A stretch of DNA of 64,000 nucleotides from Pseudomonadota bacterium (GCA_018817385.1 JAHIUA010000005.1:1-64000); one strand, 5' to 3'. Shown: positions 34,570 to 43,842, numbered from the stretch's first letter. The notes: generated by a model from the letters alone, not told the origin. Numbers and translations: made by a program.

Positions 34570-35721
34570 ATGGATTATTTTCTTTCAGAAGAACAGAATA
34601 TGATCGTGGAGATCGCCAAGCAAATAACAGATGAGCGTATCATTCCACAGCGTGCTGAATTAGATGAAAAAGATGAATTTCCCCGTGAGATTCTCAAAAG
34701 TATGGCCCAAGCGGATCTTTTTGCTGTACCGATTCCTGAAGAATATGGTGGTCTTGGGGGAGGGTGTTTTAATATCGTTCTGGCCCTGGAGCAGCTTGGC
34801 CGTGGCTGTATTGGTATTGGTACTGCCTTCGCTGCCAGTGCCCTTGGTGTCTATCCCATCATAATTGCCGGATCTGATGAATTGAAGGAAAAATATCTTA
34901 CTTCGGTGGCCAGTGGGGAAAAGTTCGCCGCCTTTGGTCTTACTGAGGCCAATGCGGGCTCTGATGCCTCAGGTATTCAGACCACTGCGGTTTTAGATGG
35001 TGATGAATGGGTTCTTAATGGGACCAAACAATGGATTACCAACGGTGGTGAAGCACAAATCTATACAGTGGTGGCCATTACTGATCGAAAAAAAGGGGCT
35101 CGGGGCGCATCCATATTTGTGGTGGAAGAGGGTGATGCTGGCTTTACCTGTGGACCCAAGGAAAAGAAGATGGGTATCCGCGCCTCTTCGACCACTGAAT
35201 TGATCTTTAAAGACTGCCGGATTCCCAAAAACAGAATCATCGGAAGACCGGGAACTGGATTTATTACGGTGATGAAGACTCTTGATTCCTCTCGCCCGGG
35301 TATTGCCGCTTTAGGTCTTGGGATTGGGCAGGCGTGCATTGATGAGGCAACGACCTATGCCAAGCAGCGGGTGCAGTTTGGCAAACCTATTATCTCTTTT
35401 CAGGCAGTACAACACATGCTTGCTGATATGGCCATCCAGCTTGAAGCTTCACGTGCTCTGGTCTATTCTGCTGCCAGACATATAGATGCTCATCCCAAGG
35501 ATATGTCCAAAGTGTCCTCCATGTGCAAGGTTATGGCTACTGATATGGCAATGAAGGTGAGTATTGATGCAGTTCAGGTCATGGGGGGCTATGGCTATAT
35601 GCGTGAATATCCGGTAGAGAAAATGATGCGAGATGCCAAAATTCTGCAGATCTATGAAGGGACTAATCAAGTGCAGCGTAATGTCATTGGCCAGGAACTC
35701 AACAAAGAATATTCTCGCTAA
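34570..35721 (+). CDS. Acyl-CoA dehydrogenase inside the fatty-acid synthesis cluster
   Basis: FAD-dependent acyl-CoA dehydrogenase of 383 residues, short/medium-chain (butyryl-CoA dehydrogenase) type. FAD and substrate loops are seen: FGLTEANAGSDASGIQTTA, WITNGGEAQIYTVVA, GIRASSTTELIFKDCRIP, RVQFGKPIISFQAVQHMLAD. The catalytic Glu is present in IYEGTNQVQRNVIG, so the enzyme should be active. It lies 12 nt after fabH and 21 nt before etfB. In this location, with no enoyl-ACP reductase gene in the cluster, it may act in the reducing direction on enoyl thioesters; alternatively it serves beta-oxidation. Confidence 0.93.
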   Translation: MDYFLSEEQNMIVEIAKQITDERIIPQRAELDEKDEFPREILKSMAQADLFAVPIPEEYGGLGGGCFNIVLALEQLGRGCIGIGTAFAASALGVYPIIIAGSDELKEKYLTSVASGEKFAAFGLTEANAGSDASGIQTTAVLDGDEWVLNGTKQWITNGGEAQIYTVVAITDRKKGARGASIFVVEEGDAGFTCGPKEKKMGIRASSTTELIFKDCRIPKNRIIGRPGTGFITVMKTLDSSRPGIAALGLGIGQACIDEATTYAKQRVQFGKPIISFQAVQHMLADMAIQLEASRALVYSAARHIDAHPKDMSKVSSMCKVMATDMAMKVSIDAVQVMGGYGYMREYPVEKMMRDAKILQIYEGTNQVQRNVIGQELNKEYSR

Positions 35722-35742
35722 TAAGGCTGCAAGAGGACTGCA

Positions 35743-36522
35743 ATGAAGATTATTGTCTGTGTCAAACAGGTTCCGGATACCAAGGATGTACGCTTAGATC
35801 CAGAAACCAATACCTTAGCCCGGGAAGGTGTTCAGTCCATAATGAACCCCTATGATCAGCACGCCTTGGAAGAGGCAGTCCGCTTAAAAGAACAACTGGG
35901 TGGAGAAGTTACTGTTCTGAGTATGGGGCCACCTCAGGCTGTGGAGGTTCTCCGCCAAGCCATTTCCTGCGGAGCAGATCATGGCGTGCTTGTTTCCGAT
36001 CGATCCTTTGCCGGTGCCGACACCTGGGCCACTTCCTATACCTTGGCCAAGGCCATTCACAAGATAGGTGGTTTTGATCTCATTCTCTGTGGCAAGCAGG
36101 CAATTGATGGTGATACCGCTCAGGTGGGACCCGGATTGGCCATGCAGCTTGAAATTCCCTTTGTCACCTGTGTCCAGAAAGTTCGCGAGGCCAATGACCA
36201 TGAGCTCGTTATGGAGCGAATGATGGATGACGGCTATGATGTGGTAGCTGTTTCCTACCCTGCGTTGCTCACCGTGGTCAAAGATCTGAATGTACCTCGT
36301 ATACCTTCTCTTAAAGGTAAAATGAAGGCCAAAAAAATAGAGTTTACAGTTCTTTCAGCTGCAGATATCGGAGCTGATTCGGCCTGTATCGGTCTTGCCG
36401 GATCACCCACCCAGGTGGTTAATGTGTTTCCTCCGCCACCACGTGCAGGGAGAGCGATCCTGAACGGGACCATCGATGAGCAGATTGAGCAACTGGTTGA
36501 AAAGCTAGCTGTTTACCTCTAG
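35743..36522 (+). CDS. etfB: Electron-transfer flavoprotein beta subunit
   Basis: EtfB of 259 residues; passes electrons between the dehydrogenase FAD and the Etf flavins. It starts IIVCVKQVPDTKDVRLDPET and has REGVQSIMNPYDQHALEEAV, AIHKIGGFDLILCGKQAIDG, DTAQVGPGLAMQLEIPFVTC and the C-terminal recognition-loop region. The VPDT...REGV...NPYD pattern resembles the NADH-binding, potentially electron-bifurcating Etfs (CarD-like) more than mitochondrial ETF-beta, but sequence alone cannot prove bifurcation. A 150-nt gap with a small AGTCC/GGACT hairpin (36521-36534) separates it from etfA. Confidence 0.93.
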   Translation: MKIIVCVKQVPDTKDVRLDPETNTLAREGVQSIMNPYDQHALEEAVRLKEQLGGEVTVLSMGPPQAVEVLRQAISCGADHGVLVSDRSFAGADTWATSYTLAKAIHKIGGFDLILCGKQAIDGDTAQVGPGLAMQLEIPFVTCVQKVREANDHELVMERMMDDGYDVVAVSYPALLTVVKDLNVPRIPSLKGKMKAKKIEFTVLSAADIGADSACIGLAGSPTQVVNVFPPPPRAGRAILNGTIDEQIEQLVEKLAVYL

Positions 36523-36672
36523 TCCTGAAGGACTCTGTAGAGTACTCCTCCTTATGAAGGCGTACGGTTTGTTACAGCAGAACCTACTTTAATAATTGTT
36601 ATATTTTTTAGTTTCTTGTTATAAAAAAACGCGGAACTCGCCTATCAGGCACTAAGCAGACAGGAGAAAAGG

Positions 36673-37866
36673 ATGTTGATCGTTGACGGTAAACTGTGCA
36701 TTGGTTGCGGTGTCTGTGAGGATAGCTGCCCCTTTGGTGCCATTGAAGTTGTTGATGGTTGTGCCGTGGTTGGAGATGCCTGCACTCTCTGTGGTTCCTG
36801 CGTTGAGAGTTGTGAAGTGGAAGCCCTGAAAATAGAAGGTGGGGAAAAGAGTGTTCAGGCAGATCTGGAGAGTTGGGTTGGTGTTTGGGTCTATTGTGAA
36901 TTCAGAGCAGGGGTCTTGGCACCGGTGTCTTTGGAACTTCTGGGGGCGGGGCGAAGGCTTGCTGATGCCCGTGGGGTTCCTCTCTCCGCTGTGCTCATAG
37001 GGTCAGATACAGGCGATACCGCACAAAGGCTGATCGGTTATGGCGCTGATACTGTGTATCGGATAGACGATCCATCTCTTTCCTACTTTAGTGATGAATC
37101 TTACGGTGCTGTGTTGACCGATCTGATCAAAAGACACAAGCCTGAGATTGTCCTTGCCGGTGCAACGGCCATCGGCAGATCTTTTATCCCCGGGGTGGCT
37201 AATACTCTTGGAGCCGGTCTGACAGCGGATTGCACGCAGCTTGATATTCGTGCCGCCGATGGAGCTCTGCTCCAGACTCGACCGGCATTTGGTGGAAATA
37301 TCATGGCCACTATCGTCTGCCTCAGTTCCAGGCCTCAGATGGCCACAGTCCGTCCTAAAGTTATGAAGGAGCTGGACTTTGATTCTGCTCGACAGGGTGT
37401 GATCATAGATGTTACACCGGACCCTGCTCTGTTGCAGAGCAGGGTCCGTGTTCTGGAGTCAGTTGTTTTCGAGCAGGACAATGTCAATATCCAAGAATCA
37501 GATATTCTGGTGGCTGGTGGTCGAGGAATGGATAACGCGAAGGGATTTGAACTTATTCGTGAGCTTGCCTCCTCTATGGATGCGGCTGTTGCCGCTAGTC
37601 GTGCCGTGGTTGATGCCGGATGGATTGGGTATCCCCATCAGGTTGGGCAAACCGGAAAAACTGTAGCTCCGAAACTCTATATTGCCTGTGGTATCTCCGG
37701 TGCTATCCAGCACGTGGCAGGAATGCAGTCGTCAGAAACCATAGTTGCGATTAATCGTGATGAGAATGCACCAATTTTTGCTGTTGCCGATTTCGGTATT
37801 GTTGGCGACATGTATGAAATCATCCCCAAGCTTATCAATAAAATAGAAGGACAGCGAAGATCATGA
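36673..37866 (+). CDS. etfA: Electron-transfer flavoprotein alpha subunit with N-terminal ferredoxin domain
   Basis: EtfA of 397 residues, longer than the usual ~320 because residues ~1-58 form a 2[4Fe-4S] ferredoxin: CIGCGVCEDSCPFG and CTLCGSCVESCEVEA. The rest is a normal EtfA: AVLIGSDTGDTAQRLIGYGA, GATAIGRSFIPGVANTLGAG, the FAD domain SDILVAGGRGMDNAKG, IGYPHQVGQTGKTVAPKLY and IACGISGAIQH. The same fusion occurs in CarE of the bifurcating caffeyl-CoA reductase. Its TGA overlaps the fabG ATG (ATGA), tying it directly to fatty-acid synthesis. Confidence 0.94.
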   Translation: MLIVDGKLCIGCGVCEDSCPFGAIEVVDGCAVVGDACTLCGSCVESCEVEALKIEGGEKSVQADLESWVGVWVYCEFRAGVLAPVSLELLGAGRRLADARGVPLSAVLIGSDTGDTAQRLIGYGADTVYRIDDPSLSYFSDESYGAVLTDLIKRHKPEIVLAGATAIGRSFIPGVANTLGAGLTADCTQLDIRAADGALLQTRPAFGGNIMATIVCLSSRPQMATVRPKVMKELDFDSARQGVIIDVTPDPALLQSRVRVLESVVFEQDNVNIQESDILVAGGRGMDNAKGFELIRELASSMDAAVAASRAVVDAGWIGYPHQVGQTGKTVAPKLYIACGISGAIQHVAGMQSSETIVAINRDENAPIFAVADFGIVGDMYEIIPKLINKIEGQRRS

Positions 37867-38606
37867 GCCTGAATGGGAAAAACGCACTGGTCACAGGAGG
37901 AAGTAGAGGAATCGGACGAGCTGTCTGTATACGTCTTGGGGCCATGGGTGCTCATGTTTATATAAATTATGTAAGCAATCCAGACGCGGCAGAGGAGACT
38001 CGGCAGGCAATTGTTGCTGCAGGGGGTACAGCCGATGTTGTCGCCTTTAACGTCGCTGATGCGGCCCAGGCTGAAGATGCTATAAAACAGCTTATCAAGG
38101 ATGCAGGTTCCCTTGATATACTGGTGAATAATGCCGGTATCACCAGAGATGGACTCATGGCCCGGATGAAAGAGAGTGATTGGGATGCTGTGCTTGATAC
38201 CAACCTCAAAGGTGCCTTTATCTGTGCTAAGGCGGCGTCCAGGGTAATGATGAAAAAAAGATGGGGACGGATCGTCAATATCTCTTCAGTCGTTGGATTT
38301 TCTGGAAATGCAGGACAGAGTAACTATGCCGCAGCCAAGGCTGGTATGCAGGGGTTGACCAAATCCATGGCCAGAGAATTTGCTTCGCGCAATATTACTG
38401 TAAATGCAGTGGCACCTGGATATATTGTCACAGATATGACCAGTATCCTGAACGAAGAAATTCAGGAAAAGATCAAAGCTGAAATTCCACTGGCCAATCT
38501 TGGCAGCCCTGAAGATGTGGCCGGTGCCGTAGCCTATCTTGTTGGTGATGACGGTTCCTATATCACCGGCCAGACCATTCACGTCAATGGTGGCATGTAT
38601 ATGTGA
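37863..38606 (+). CDS. fabG: 3-oxoacyl-ACP reductase FabG
   Basis: NADPH-dependent ketoreductase of fatty-acid elongation, 247 residues. Short-chain dehydrogenase motifs: TGGSRGIGRAVCIRLG for cofactor binding, LVNNAGITRDG, catalytic Ser in NISSVVGFSGNAGQ and Tyr/Lys in SNYAAAKAGMQGL. The C-terminal GDDGSYITGQTIHVNGGMYM is typical. It overlaps etfA by 4 nt. acpP follows after 121 nt. Confidence 0.96.
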   Translation: MSLNGKNALVTGGSRGIGRAVCIRLGAMGAHVYINYVSNPDAAEETRQAIVAAGGTADVVAFNVADAAQAEDAIKQLIKDAGSLDILVNNAGITRDGLMARMKESDWDAVLDTNLKGAFICAKAASRVMMKKRWGRIVNISSVVGFSGNAGQSNYAAAKAGMQGLTKSMAREFASRNITVNAVAPGYIVTDMTSILNEEIQEKIKAEIPLANLGSPEDVAGAVAYLVGDDGSYITGQTIHVNGGMYM

Positions 38607-38727
38607 TTTACAGTTTGTCTGGAGTCTGTTACTAATGACTCGTTTTAATCGTATTTGTAATTGAGTTGCCGGGAAGATCCGGACTCGCCAAAAAATAGAA
38701 TAGATAACCCCATACAGGAGATAGAAA

Positions 38728-38958
38728 ATGGCAATTGAACAGCAGATGGTTGATATTATTGTTGAGCAGTTGAGTGTTGATAAAGAAAAAGTCGTTCCCA
38801 ATGCATCCTTTGTTGATGATCTTGGTGCAGATTCCTTGGATCTTGTGGAACTGATTATGGCCATGGAAGAGGAATTTGATGTTGAAATTCCCGATGAAGA
38901 GGCGGAGAAAATTACTACAGTGCAGAATGCAATAGATTTTGTAAGCAATTTGAAATAA
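38728..38958 (+). CDS. acpP: Acyl carrier protein
   Basis: Acidic 76-residue ACP that carries acyl chains on a 4'-phosphopantetheine. The attachment Ser36 lies in [15 protein letters not shown]. The rest shows the four-helix ACP layout, with [15 protein letters not shown] as the third helix region. A GGAGATAG ribosome site precedes the ATG. The 121-nt space upstream may carry an extra promoter, since ACP is needed in large amounts. Confidence 0.97.
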   Translation: MAIEQQMVDIIVEQLSVDKEKVVPNASFVDDLGADSLDLVELIMAMEEEFDVEIPDEEAEKITTVQNAIDFVSNLK

Positions 38959-38964
38959 TTGTTT

Positions 38965-38989
38965 TTCAGGAATTGTCACAGTTCCTGAA
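38965..38989 (+). promoter_or_regulatory. Hairpin between acpP and fabF
   Basis: TTCAGGAA (38965-38972) pairs exactly with TTCCTGAA (38982-38989) around a 9-nt loop, 6 nt after the acpP stop. No U-tract follows. It may partly terminate or protect the acpP 3' end so that ACP is made in excess over FabF. Confidence 0.5.
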
Positions 38990-39032
38990 TCTCCCCGTCA
39001 GAAAAGGCATATATAATTTCAAGAGAAGTTCA

Positions 39033-40277
39033 ATGGTAAAACGTAGAGTCGTGGTTACCGGTGTCGGATTGGTAACCCCCCTAGGAACAGGAACAGAAAA
39101 AACCTGGAATAATATCTGTGCTGGCAAGAGTGGGGTTGCTGCGATTACACGGTTTGATGCAAGTGATCTTGCCGTGACTATCGCAGCGGAAGTCAAAGAT
39201 TTTAACCAGGAAGATCATTTTGACAAAAAGTTCGCGAGACATCTCGATCTTTTTGTTCAATATGGAATTGTGGCTGCCAAATTTGCCGTAGAGGACAGTG
39301 GTCTTACAATCAATGATGAGAATTGTACTCGTGTTGGGGTGATCACTGGCTGTGGTATGGGTGGATTACCCATTATTGAGAAAACACACACCATCTGTCT
39401 TGAGCGTGGGGCCAAGAAAATCACACCTTTTTTTATTCCCATGGCCATTCCTAATATGCCTTCTGGGCATATCTCCATGCAGATTGGCGCAAAAGGTCCG
39501 AACCTCGCACTTTCTACTGCCTGTGCAGCAGGAACCCATGCCGTGGGTGAGGCCTATCGTTCTATTGTTTATGGCGATTGTGATGTTGTGGTTACCGGAG
39601 GGACAGAGGCAGTTATCAGTGCCCTGGGAGTAGGTGGCTTCAGTTCTATGAAGGCCCTGTCCACAAGAAATGATGCTCCAGAGCAGGCATCGCGTCCTTT
39701 TGATAAGGATCGTGATGGGTTTGTGATCTCTGAAGGCTCAGGTATGCTGGTTATAGAAGAGCTTGAGCACGCTCGCAAGCGAGGGGCTCAAATCTATGCT
39801 GAGATTGTAGGCTTTGGCGCTACAAGCGATGCATACCATATTGCCGCCCCACCTGAAGATGGAGAGGGAGCCGCCCGTTGCATGAACATGGCGTTGAAGG
39901 ATGCAGGCATGAATCCTGCTGATATTGACTACATAAATGCTCATGGGACATCAACTCCCCTTAATGATCGATGTGAAACCCTGGCCATCAAGTCTGTTTT
40001 CGGTGATCACGCTCGTAAACTGGCCATCAGTTCCACAAAGTCGATGACAGGCCATATGCTTGGTGCAGCTGGTGGAATTGAAGCTGCCTTTACGGCACTC
40101 AGTATCCGGGATCAGATTGCACCACCTACCATCAATCTGCAGACGCCCAGTCCTGAATGTGATCTCGATTATGTTCCCAACACGGCAAGAAAAATGGAGA
40201 TCAGGGCCGCACTTTCCAATTCTTTTGGTTTTGGCGGAACGAATGGCGTGGTGATCATGAAGCGCTTTGATGAGTAA
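39033..40277 (+). CDS. fabF: 3-oxoacyl-ACP synthase II (FabF)
   Basis: Elongation ketosynthase, 414 residues from ATG 39033 (the frame is open 60 nt further but begins with non-family sequence across the hairpin). KRRVVVTGVGLVTPLGTG starts the family core. The catalytic Cys is in STACAAGTHAVGEAY, the two His in NAHGTSTPLND and STKSMTGHMLGAAGG. C-terminal NSFGFGGTNGVVIM is standard. No fabD, fabZ or enoyl-reductase gene is present in the cluster; rpiB follows after a 51-nt gap containing a TCAGCG/CGCTGA hairpin. Confidence 0.96.
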   Translation: MVKRRVVVTGVGLVTPLGTGTEKTWNNICAGKSGVAAITRFDASDLAVTIAAEVKDFNQEDHFDKKFARHLDLFVQYGIVAAKFAVEDSGLTINDENCTRVGVITGCGMGGLPIIEKTHTICLERGAKKITPFFIPMAIPNMPSGHISMQIGAKGPNLALSTACAAGTHAVGEAYRSIVYGDCDVVVTGGTEAVISALGVGGFSSMKALSTRNDAPEQASRPFDKDRDGFVISEGSGMLVIEELEHARKRGAQIYAEIVGFGATSDAYHIAAPPEDGEGAARCMNMALKDAGMNPADIDYINAHGTSTPLNDRCETLAIKSVFGDHARKLAISSTKSMTGHMLGAAGGIEAAFTALSIRDQIAPPTINLQTPSPECDLDYVPNTARKMEIRAALSNSFGFGGTNGVVIMKRFDE

Positions 40278-40328
40278 TGTCTTTTCAAGATCAGCGGTTG
40301 CTCGATATGCGCTGAGAAGGAGATAGGG

Positions 40329-40754
40329 GTGAAAATAGCAATTGGTTCTGATCACGGTGGTCTGACATTGAAAACAGTTGTTCTTGCCTTGTTGCAGGAG
40401 CTTGGTTATGAAGGAGAGGATGTCGGCTGTTTTGCTGCCGATTCTGTGGATTACCCGCAGTATGCCGATCTGGTGTGCGAAAAAGTTGCCAAGGGTCAGG
40501 CAGACAAAGGAATATTGATTTGTGGAACAGGCATTGGCATGTCCATGGCTGCTAATAAACATGCCACTATCAGGGCTGCGTTGTGTAGTGAACAGTATAC
40601 AGCACGCATGAGTCGGGAGCACAATGATGCCAATGTCCTCTGCATGGGAGAACGGGTGACCGGTCCCGGCATTGCCGAAGAGATCGTTCGCACCTGGTTG
40701 AGTACCCCATTTGCCGGTGGCAGGCATTTGCGTCGTATAAATTTGTTTAATTAA
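40329..40754 (+). CDS. rpiB: Ribose-5-phosphate isomerase B
   Basis: Interconverts ribose 5-phosphate and ribulose 5-phosphate; 141 residues. GTG start at 40329 with AAGGAGATAG upstream. Motifs: GSDHGGLTLK, the catalytic Cys in ICGTGIGMSMAANKH, and REHNDANVLCMGERV. It leads the frequently conserved rpiB-glyA-nrdR-ribD order. An intrinsic terminator directly follows its stop, so glyA has its own promoter or depends on read-through. Confidence 0.95.
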   Translation: MKIAIGSDHGGLTLKTVVLALLQELGYEGEDVGCFAADSVDYPQYADLVCEKVAKGQADKGILICGTGIGMSMAANKHATIRAALCSEQYTARMSREHNDANVLCMGERVTGPGIAEEIVRTWLSTPFAGGRHLRRINLFN

Positions 40755-40779
40755 TAGAGTAGTATCATACTGGTAAATG

Positions 40780-40815
40780 AAAACCGGCATTGCAGAATAA
40801 GCATGCCGGTTTTTT
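40780..40815 (+). terminator. Rho-independent terminator after rpiB
   Basis: AAAACCGGCAT (40780-40790) pairs with ATGCCGGTTTT (40803-40813) around a 12-nt loop and runs into TTTTTT. The right arm contains an ATG that would extend glyA by 17 residues; the terminator argues against that start. Confidence 0.85.
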
Positions 40816-40853
40816 CGTCTGTTACATATTATAGAAGTGAGAGGAATCAGAGT

Positions 40854-42092
40854 ATGTCGTCCCTGCAAAATACAGATCCAGATATCTTTAAGTTCATCAA
40901 CTGTGAATTTGATCGTCAGAATAGTCAACTCGAGTTGATCGCCTCGGAAAACATAGTCTCAGGAGCAATTCTTGAGGCTCAGGGGTCTATTTTTACCAAT
41001 AAGTACGCAGAAGGGTATCCGAAAAAAAGGTATTATGGCGGATGCGATTATGCCGATGAGGTCGAGACGTTGGCCATTGACAGGGCTAAAGAGATTTTTG
41101 GCGCTGAATATGCTAATGTGCAGCCCCATTCGGGTTCTCAGGCAAATATGGCTGTCTATTTTGCCACCCTGAAACCAGGAGATAAGGTCCTGGGTATGGA
41201 TCTGGCCCATGGAGGCCATCTGACCCATGGCAGCGGAGTCAATTTTTCAGGTCAGTTGTTCAATTTTATTTCCTATGGGGTGAATCGTAAGACAGAGCAG
41301 ATCGATATGGAGGCGGTAGAGCGAATAGCATTTGAAAACCGTCCGAAGATGATCGTTGCAGGAGCCAGTGCTTATTCCAGGTTTATCGATTTTGAAGGAT
41401 TTAGAAAAATTGCCGATCAGATTGGAGCCTTGTTTATGGTTGATATGGCTCATATAGCCGGACTCATAGCCGGCGGGGTTCATCCTTCTCCTGTCCCCTA
41501 TGCAGATTTTGTCACCTCGACCACCCATAAAACCCTGCGTGGTCCAAGGGGTGGACTGATCCTTGCGAAAGGTAAATGGGAGAAAAGCATTAATTCTAAG
41601 ATCTTCCCAGGGATACAGGGAGGACCTCTTGTCCATGTGATAGCAGCCAAAGCCGTTGCTTTCAAAGAGGCCATGAGCGATTCTTTTAAACAATATCAAC
41701 AGCAGGTAGTCGACAACGCGGCTGCCCTTGGAACCAATCTCAGTGCCAGAGGGTTCCGCCTGGTGTCCGGGGGGACTGATAACCACCTGCTTCTCCTTGA
41801 TCTTAGCAGTAAAAATATTACCGGTAAGGAAGCTGAGGCACTTTTGGAAAAGGCGGGGCTTACTGTTAATAAAAATGCGATTCCTTTTGATGGTCAGCCG
41901 CGTTTTGTTACTTCAGGTGTTCGAATCGGCACTCCTGCTGTTACCACCAGAGGTCTCAAAATTGCCGAGATGGAACTCATCGCCGGCTGGATAGAGCGCA
42001 TTATCAGGGATCGGGACGAGGTGAGCATTACAGCTGTTCGTCAAGAAGTTCGTACCTTGTGCGAAAAATTTCCTTTATCAGCGGTTATTTGA
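40854..42092 (+). CDS. glyA: Serine hydroxymethyltransferase
   Basis: PLP enzyme converting serine and tetrahydrofolate to glycine and 5,10-methylene-THF, 412 residues from ATG 40854 (GTGAGAGGAA upstream). Motifs: [49 protein letters not shown] and the PLP Lys in [14 protein letters not shown]. The C-terminus ([17 protein letters not shown]) is typical. The 5' neighbour ends in a terminator; nrdR follows after 141 nt. Confidence 0.96.
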   Translation: MSSLQNTDPDIFKFINCEFDRQNSQLELIASENIVSGAILEAQGSIFTNKYAEGYPKKRYYGGCDYADEVETLAIDRAKEIFGAEYANVQPHSGSQANMAVYFATLKPGDKVLGMDLAHGGHLTHGSGVNFSGQLFNFISYGVNRKTEQIDMEAVERIAFENRPKMIVAGASAYSRFIDFEGFRKIADQIGALFMVDMAHIAGLIAGGVHPSPVPYADFVTSTTHKTLRGPRGGLILAKGKWEKSINSKIFPGIQGGPLVHVIAAKAVAFKEAMSDSFKQYQQQVVDNAAALGTNLSARGFRLVSGGTDNHLLLLDLSSKNITGKEAEALLEKAGLTVNKNAIPFDGQPRFVTSGVRIGTPAVTTRGLKIAEMELIAGWIERIIRDRDEVSITAVRQEVRTLCEKFPLSAVI

Positions 42093-42233
42093 TGTCCGGG
42101 AAGTGGTTTCTTTGTGGTATAACTGGAAAGTATACTTTTTAGAGTACCTCCTTAGTGTCAACATATTGATACTCTCCAAGGATATTGAAATAAGTCTTTG
42201 AGGGAAAAGGCAGCGTCAGCCAATGGAGACAGC

Positions 42234-42716
42234 ATGAAATGTCCATATTGTGGTCATCTTGATAACAAGGTCATCGATTCACGTTTGAACAAGGAGTCCA
42301 CTATAACCAGGAGAAGGCGTTCATGCCTTTCCTGTGATCAGCGGTTTACTACTTATGAGCGATTGGAGGTCATGTTGCCCATGCTGGTCAAAAAGGACGG
42401 GCGAAGAGAGGTCTGGGACCGCCAGAAAATGGTTATCGGTTTAGAAAAGGCATGTGAAAAGCGACCTGTAAGCTGTGATAAGATAGATGAATTTGTTGAT
42501 CAGATAGAGAAGAAACTGCAGGATTACGGTTCTAAAGAGGTGCCTTCCAAGGTCATTGGTGAGTGGGTGATGGAAGAGTTGCCCAACCTGGATGAGGTAG
42601 CCTATGTTCGCTTTGCTTCTGTCTATCGTCAATTCAAGGATGTTAATGAATTTATGGATGAGTTAAAATGTTTGCTCGATTCCAGGGATGAGAGCACCAG
42701 CGGTAATAACCCTTGA
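42234..42716 (+). CDS. nrdR: Transcriptional repressor NrdR
   Basis: Zinc-ribbon and ATP-cone repressor of ribonucleotide reductase genes, 160 residues from ATG 42234 (GGAG upstream; a longer open frame lacks family sequence). The N-terminal [17 protein letters not shown] and [16 protein letters not shown] carry the four zinc Cys; the ATP-cone spans ~50-140 ([36 protein letters not shown]). ribD begins 4 nt after its stop; nrdR-ribD adjacency is common in bacteria. Confidence 0.96.
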   Translation: MKCPYCGHLDNKVIDSRLNKESTITRRRRSCLSCDQRFTTYERLEVMLPMLVKKDGRREVWDRQKMVIGLEKACEKRPVSCDKIDEFVDQIEKKLQDYGSKEVPSKVIGEWVMEELPNLDEVAYVRFASVYRQFKDVNEFMDELKCLLDSRDESTSGNNP

Positions 42717-42720
42717 ACAG

Positions 42721-43842
42721 ATGACTGATTCTACAACTGACCTTCATTTTATGCGCCTGGCTCTGCGGGAGGCGCGAAAGGGGCTTGGGAGAACTTCGCC
42801 CAACCCTTGTGTCGGGGCCGTGGTGGTGAAGGATGATAGTGTTATCAGTCGCGGTTATCACCAAAAAGCAGGCACCCCCCATGCTGAAATTCATGCCCTG
42901 CGCAAGGCTGGAACCCAGGCGAAAGGGGCTACCATCTATGTTACTCTGGAACCCTGTAGTCACACCGGGCGAACACCTCCTTGTTGTCAAGCTGTAGCTG
43001 CTGCCGGAATCAAGCGGGTGGTGGTGGGAATGGAAGATCCAAACCCTCTGGTGAGGGGGAGTGGTAATGCCTATTTGCAGCAACAGGGGATTGAGGTTGT
43101 CAGTGGTGTCTTGGAAGCGGATTGTCGAGAATTAAATCTTCCCTTTATTAAGCATATCACTTCTGGAATGCCCTTCGTGGTGATGAAAGCCGGTATGAGT
43201 CTTGATGGGAAGATCAGTTATCAACAGGGGCAGCCAGGATGGATGACAGGGGAGAGTAGCTCGAAAAAGGTACACGGGCTCCGCAACAGTCTCGACGCTA
43301 TTCTGGTGGGCAGAACCACTATTGCTGTGGATAATCCCTCGCTGACAACCCGACTTCCCGGGAGGCGCGGCAGGGATCCGGTGCGGGTGCTCCTGGACAG
43401 CCATTTGCAGCTGTCGCTGACATCCAAAATCCTCCATCTGGATTCACCAGCACCGACCATTCTCTTTTGCAGTCATTCGGTTGATGAAGAGAAAAAAAGA
43501 GTGTTGACTGCCATGGAGAACGTCCTCATTCGCAGTGTTGATTGTGACGAAGACGGTGGCTTGGACCTGGTTGCTGTTCTGGCAGATCTCGGTAAGATGG
43601 GAATATGTTCTCTTCTTGTTGAAGGAGGAGCAACTGTTCATGGCAGTTTTCTCAGAAAGGGACTGGTAGATAGAGTATTTCTCTTTATGGCTCCTCTGTT
43701 TGCAGGCTCCAGGGGTACGCCTCTAGTAAGTGGCCTGCCCATAGCTGATCGATCCGAGGCCCTGACCCTGAGGAATGTCCATTATAGGCGATGCGGTAAT
43801 GATATACTTGTTCAGGGAGACCTCTTCCAACCCTTTTTGTAG
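42721..43842 (+). CDS. ribD: Riboflavin biosynthesis deaminase/reductase RibD
   Basis: Bifunctional enzyme of 373 residues (E. coli 367). The N-terminal deaminase (~8-130) has GLGRTSPNPCVGAVVVKD, the zinc His/Glu in PHAEIHAL and the Cys pair in LEPCSHTGRTPPCC. The C-terminal reductase (~150-365) shows MPFVVMKAGMSLDGKIS, LVGRTTIAVDNPSLTTRLPG, DPVRVLLDS and LLVEGGATVHGSFL. ATG 42721 was chosen over an upstream start that would overlap nrdR. The other rib genes are not next to it. Confidence 0.95.
   Translation: MTDSTTDLHFMRLALREARKGLGRTSPNPCVGAVVVKDDSVISRGYHQKAGTPHAEIHALRKAGTQAKGATIYVTLEPCSHTGRTPPCCQAVAAAGIKRVVVGMEDPNPLVRGSGNAYLQQQGIEVVSGVLEADCRELNLPFIKHITSGMPFVVMKAGMSLDGKISYQQGQPGWMTGESSSKKVHGLRNSLDAILVGRTTIAVDNPSLTTRLPGRRGRDPVRVLLDSHLQLSLTSKILHLDSPAPTILFCSHSVDEEKKRVLTAMENVLIRSVDCDEDGGLDLVAVLADLGKMGICSLLVEGGATVHGSFLRKGLVDRVFLFMAPLFAGSRGTPLVSGLPIADRSEALTLRNVHYRRCGNDILVQGDLFQPFL

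Noticed and set aside
40780-40853. Glycine or other riboswitch before glyA
   Set aside because: The short space is fully explained by the rpiB terminator; no riboswitch core was seen.
39951-40928. 325-residue minus-strand ORF
   Set aside because: Spans antisense of the fabF end, rpiB, the terminator and the start of glyA, which are all well-supported genes. No recognisable domain.
41247-41786. 179-residue minus-strand ORF
   Set aside because: Antisense of glyA, which has the full SHMT motif set.
42688-42720. Longer ribD start overlapping nrdR
   Set aside because: The added 11 residues are not family sequence; ATG 42721 gives the normal RibD N-terminus.
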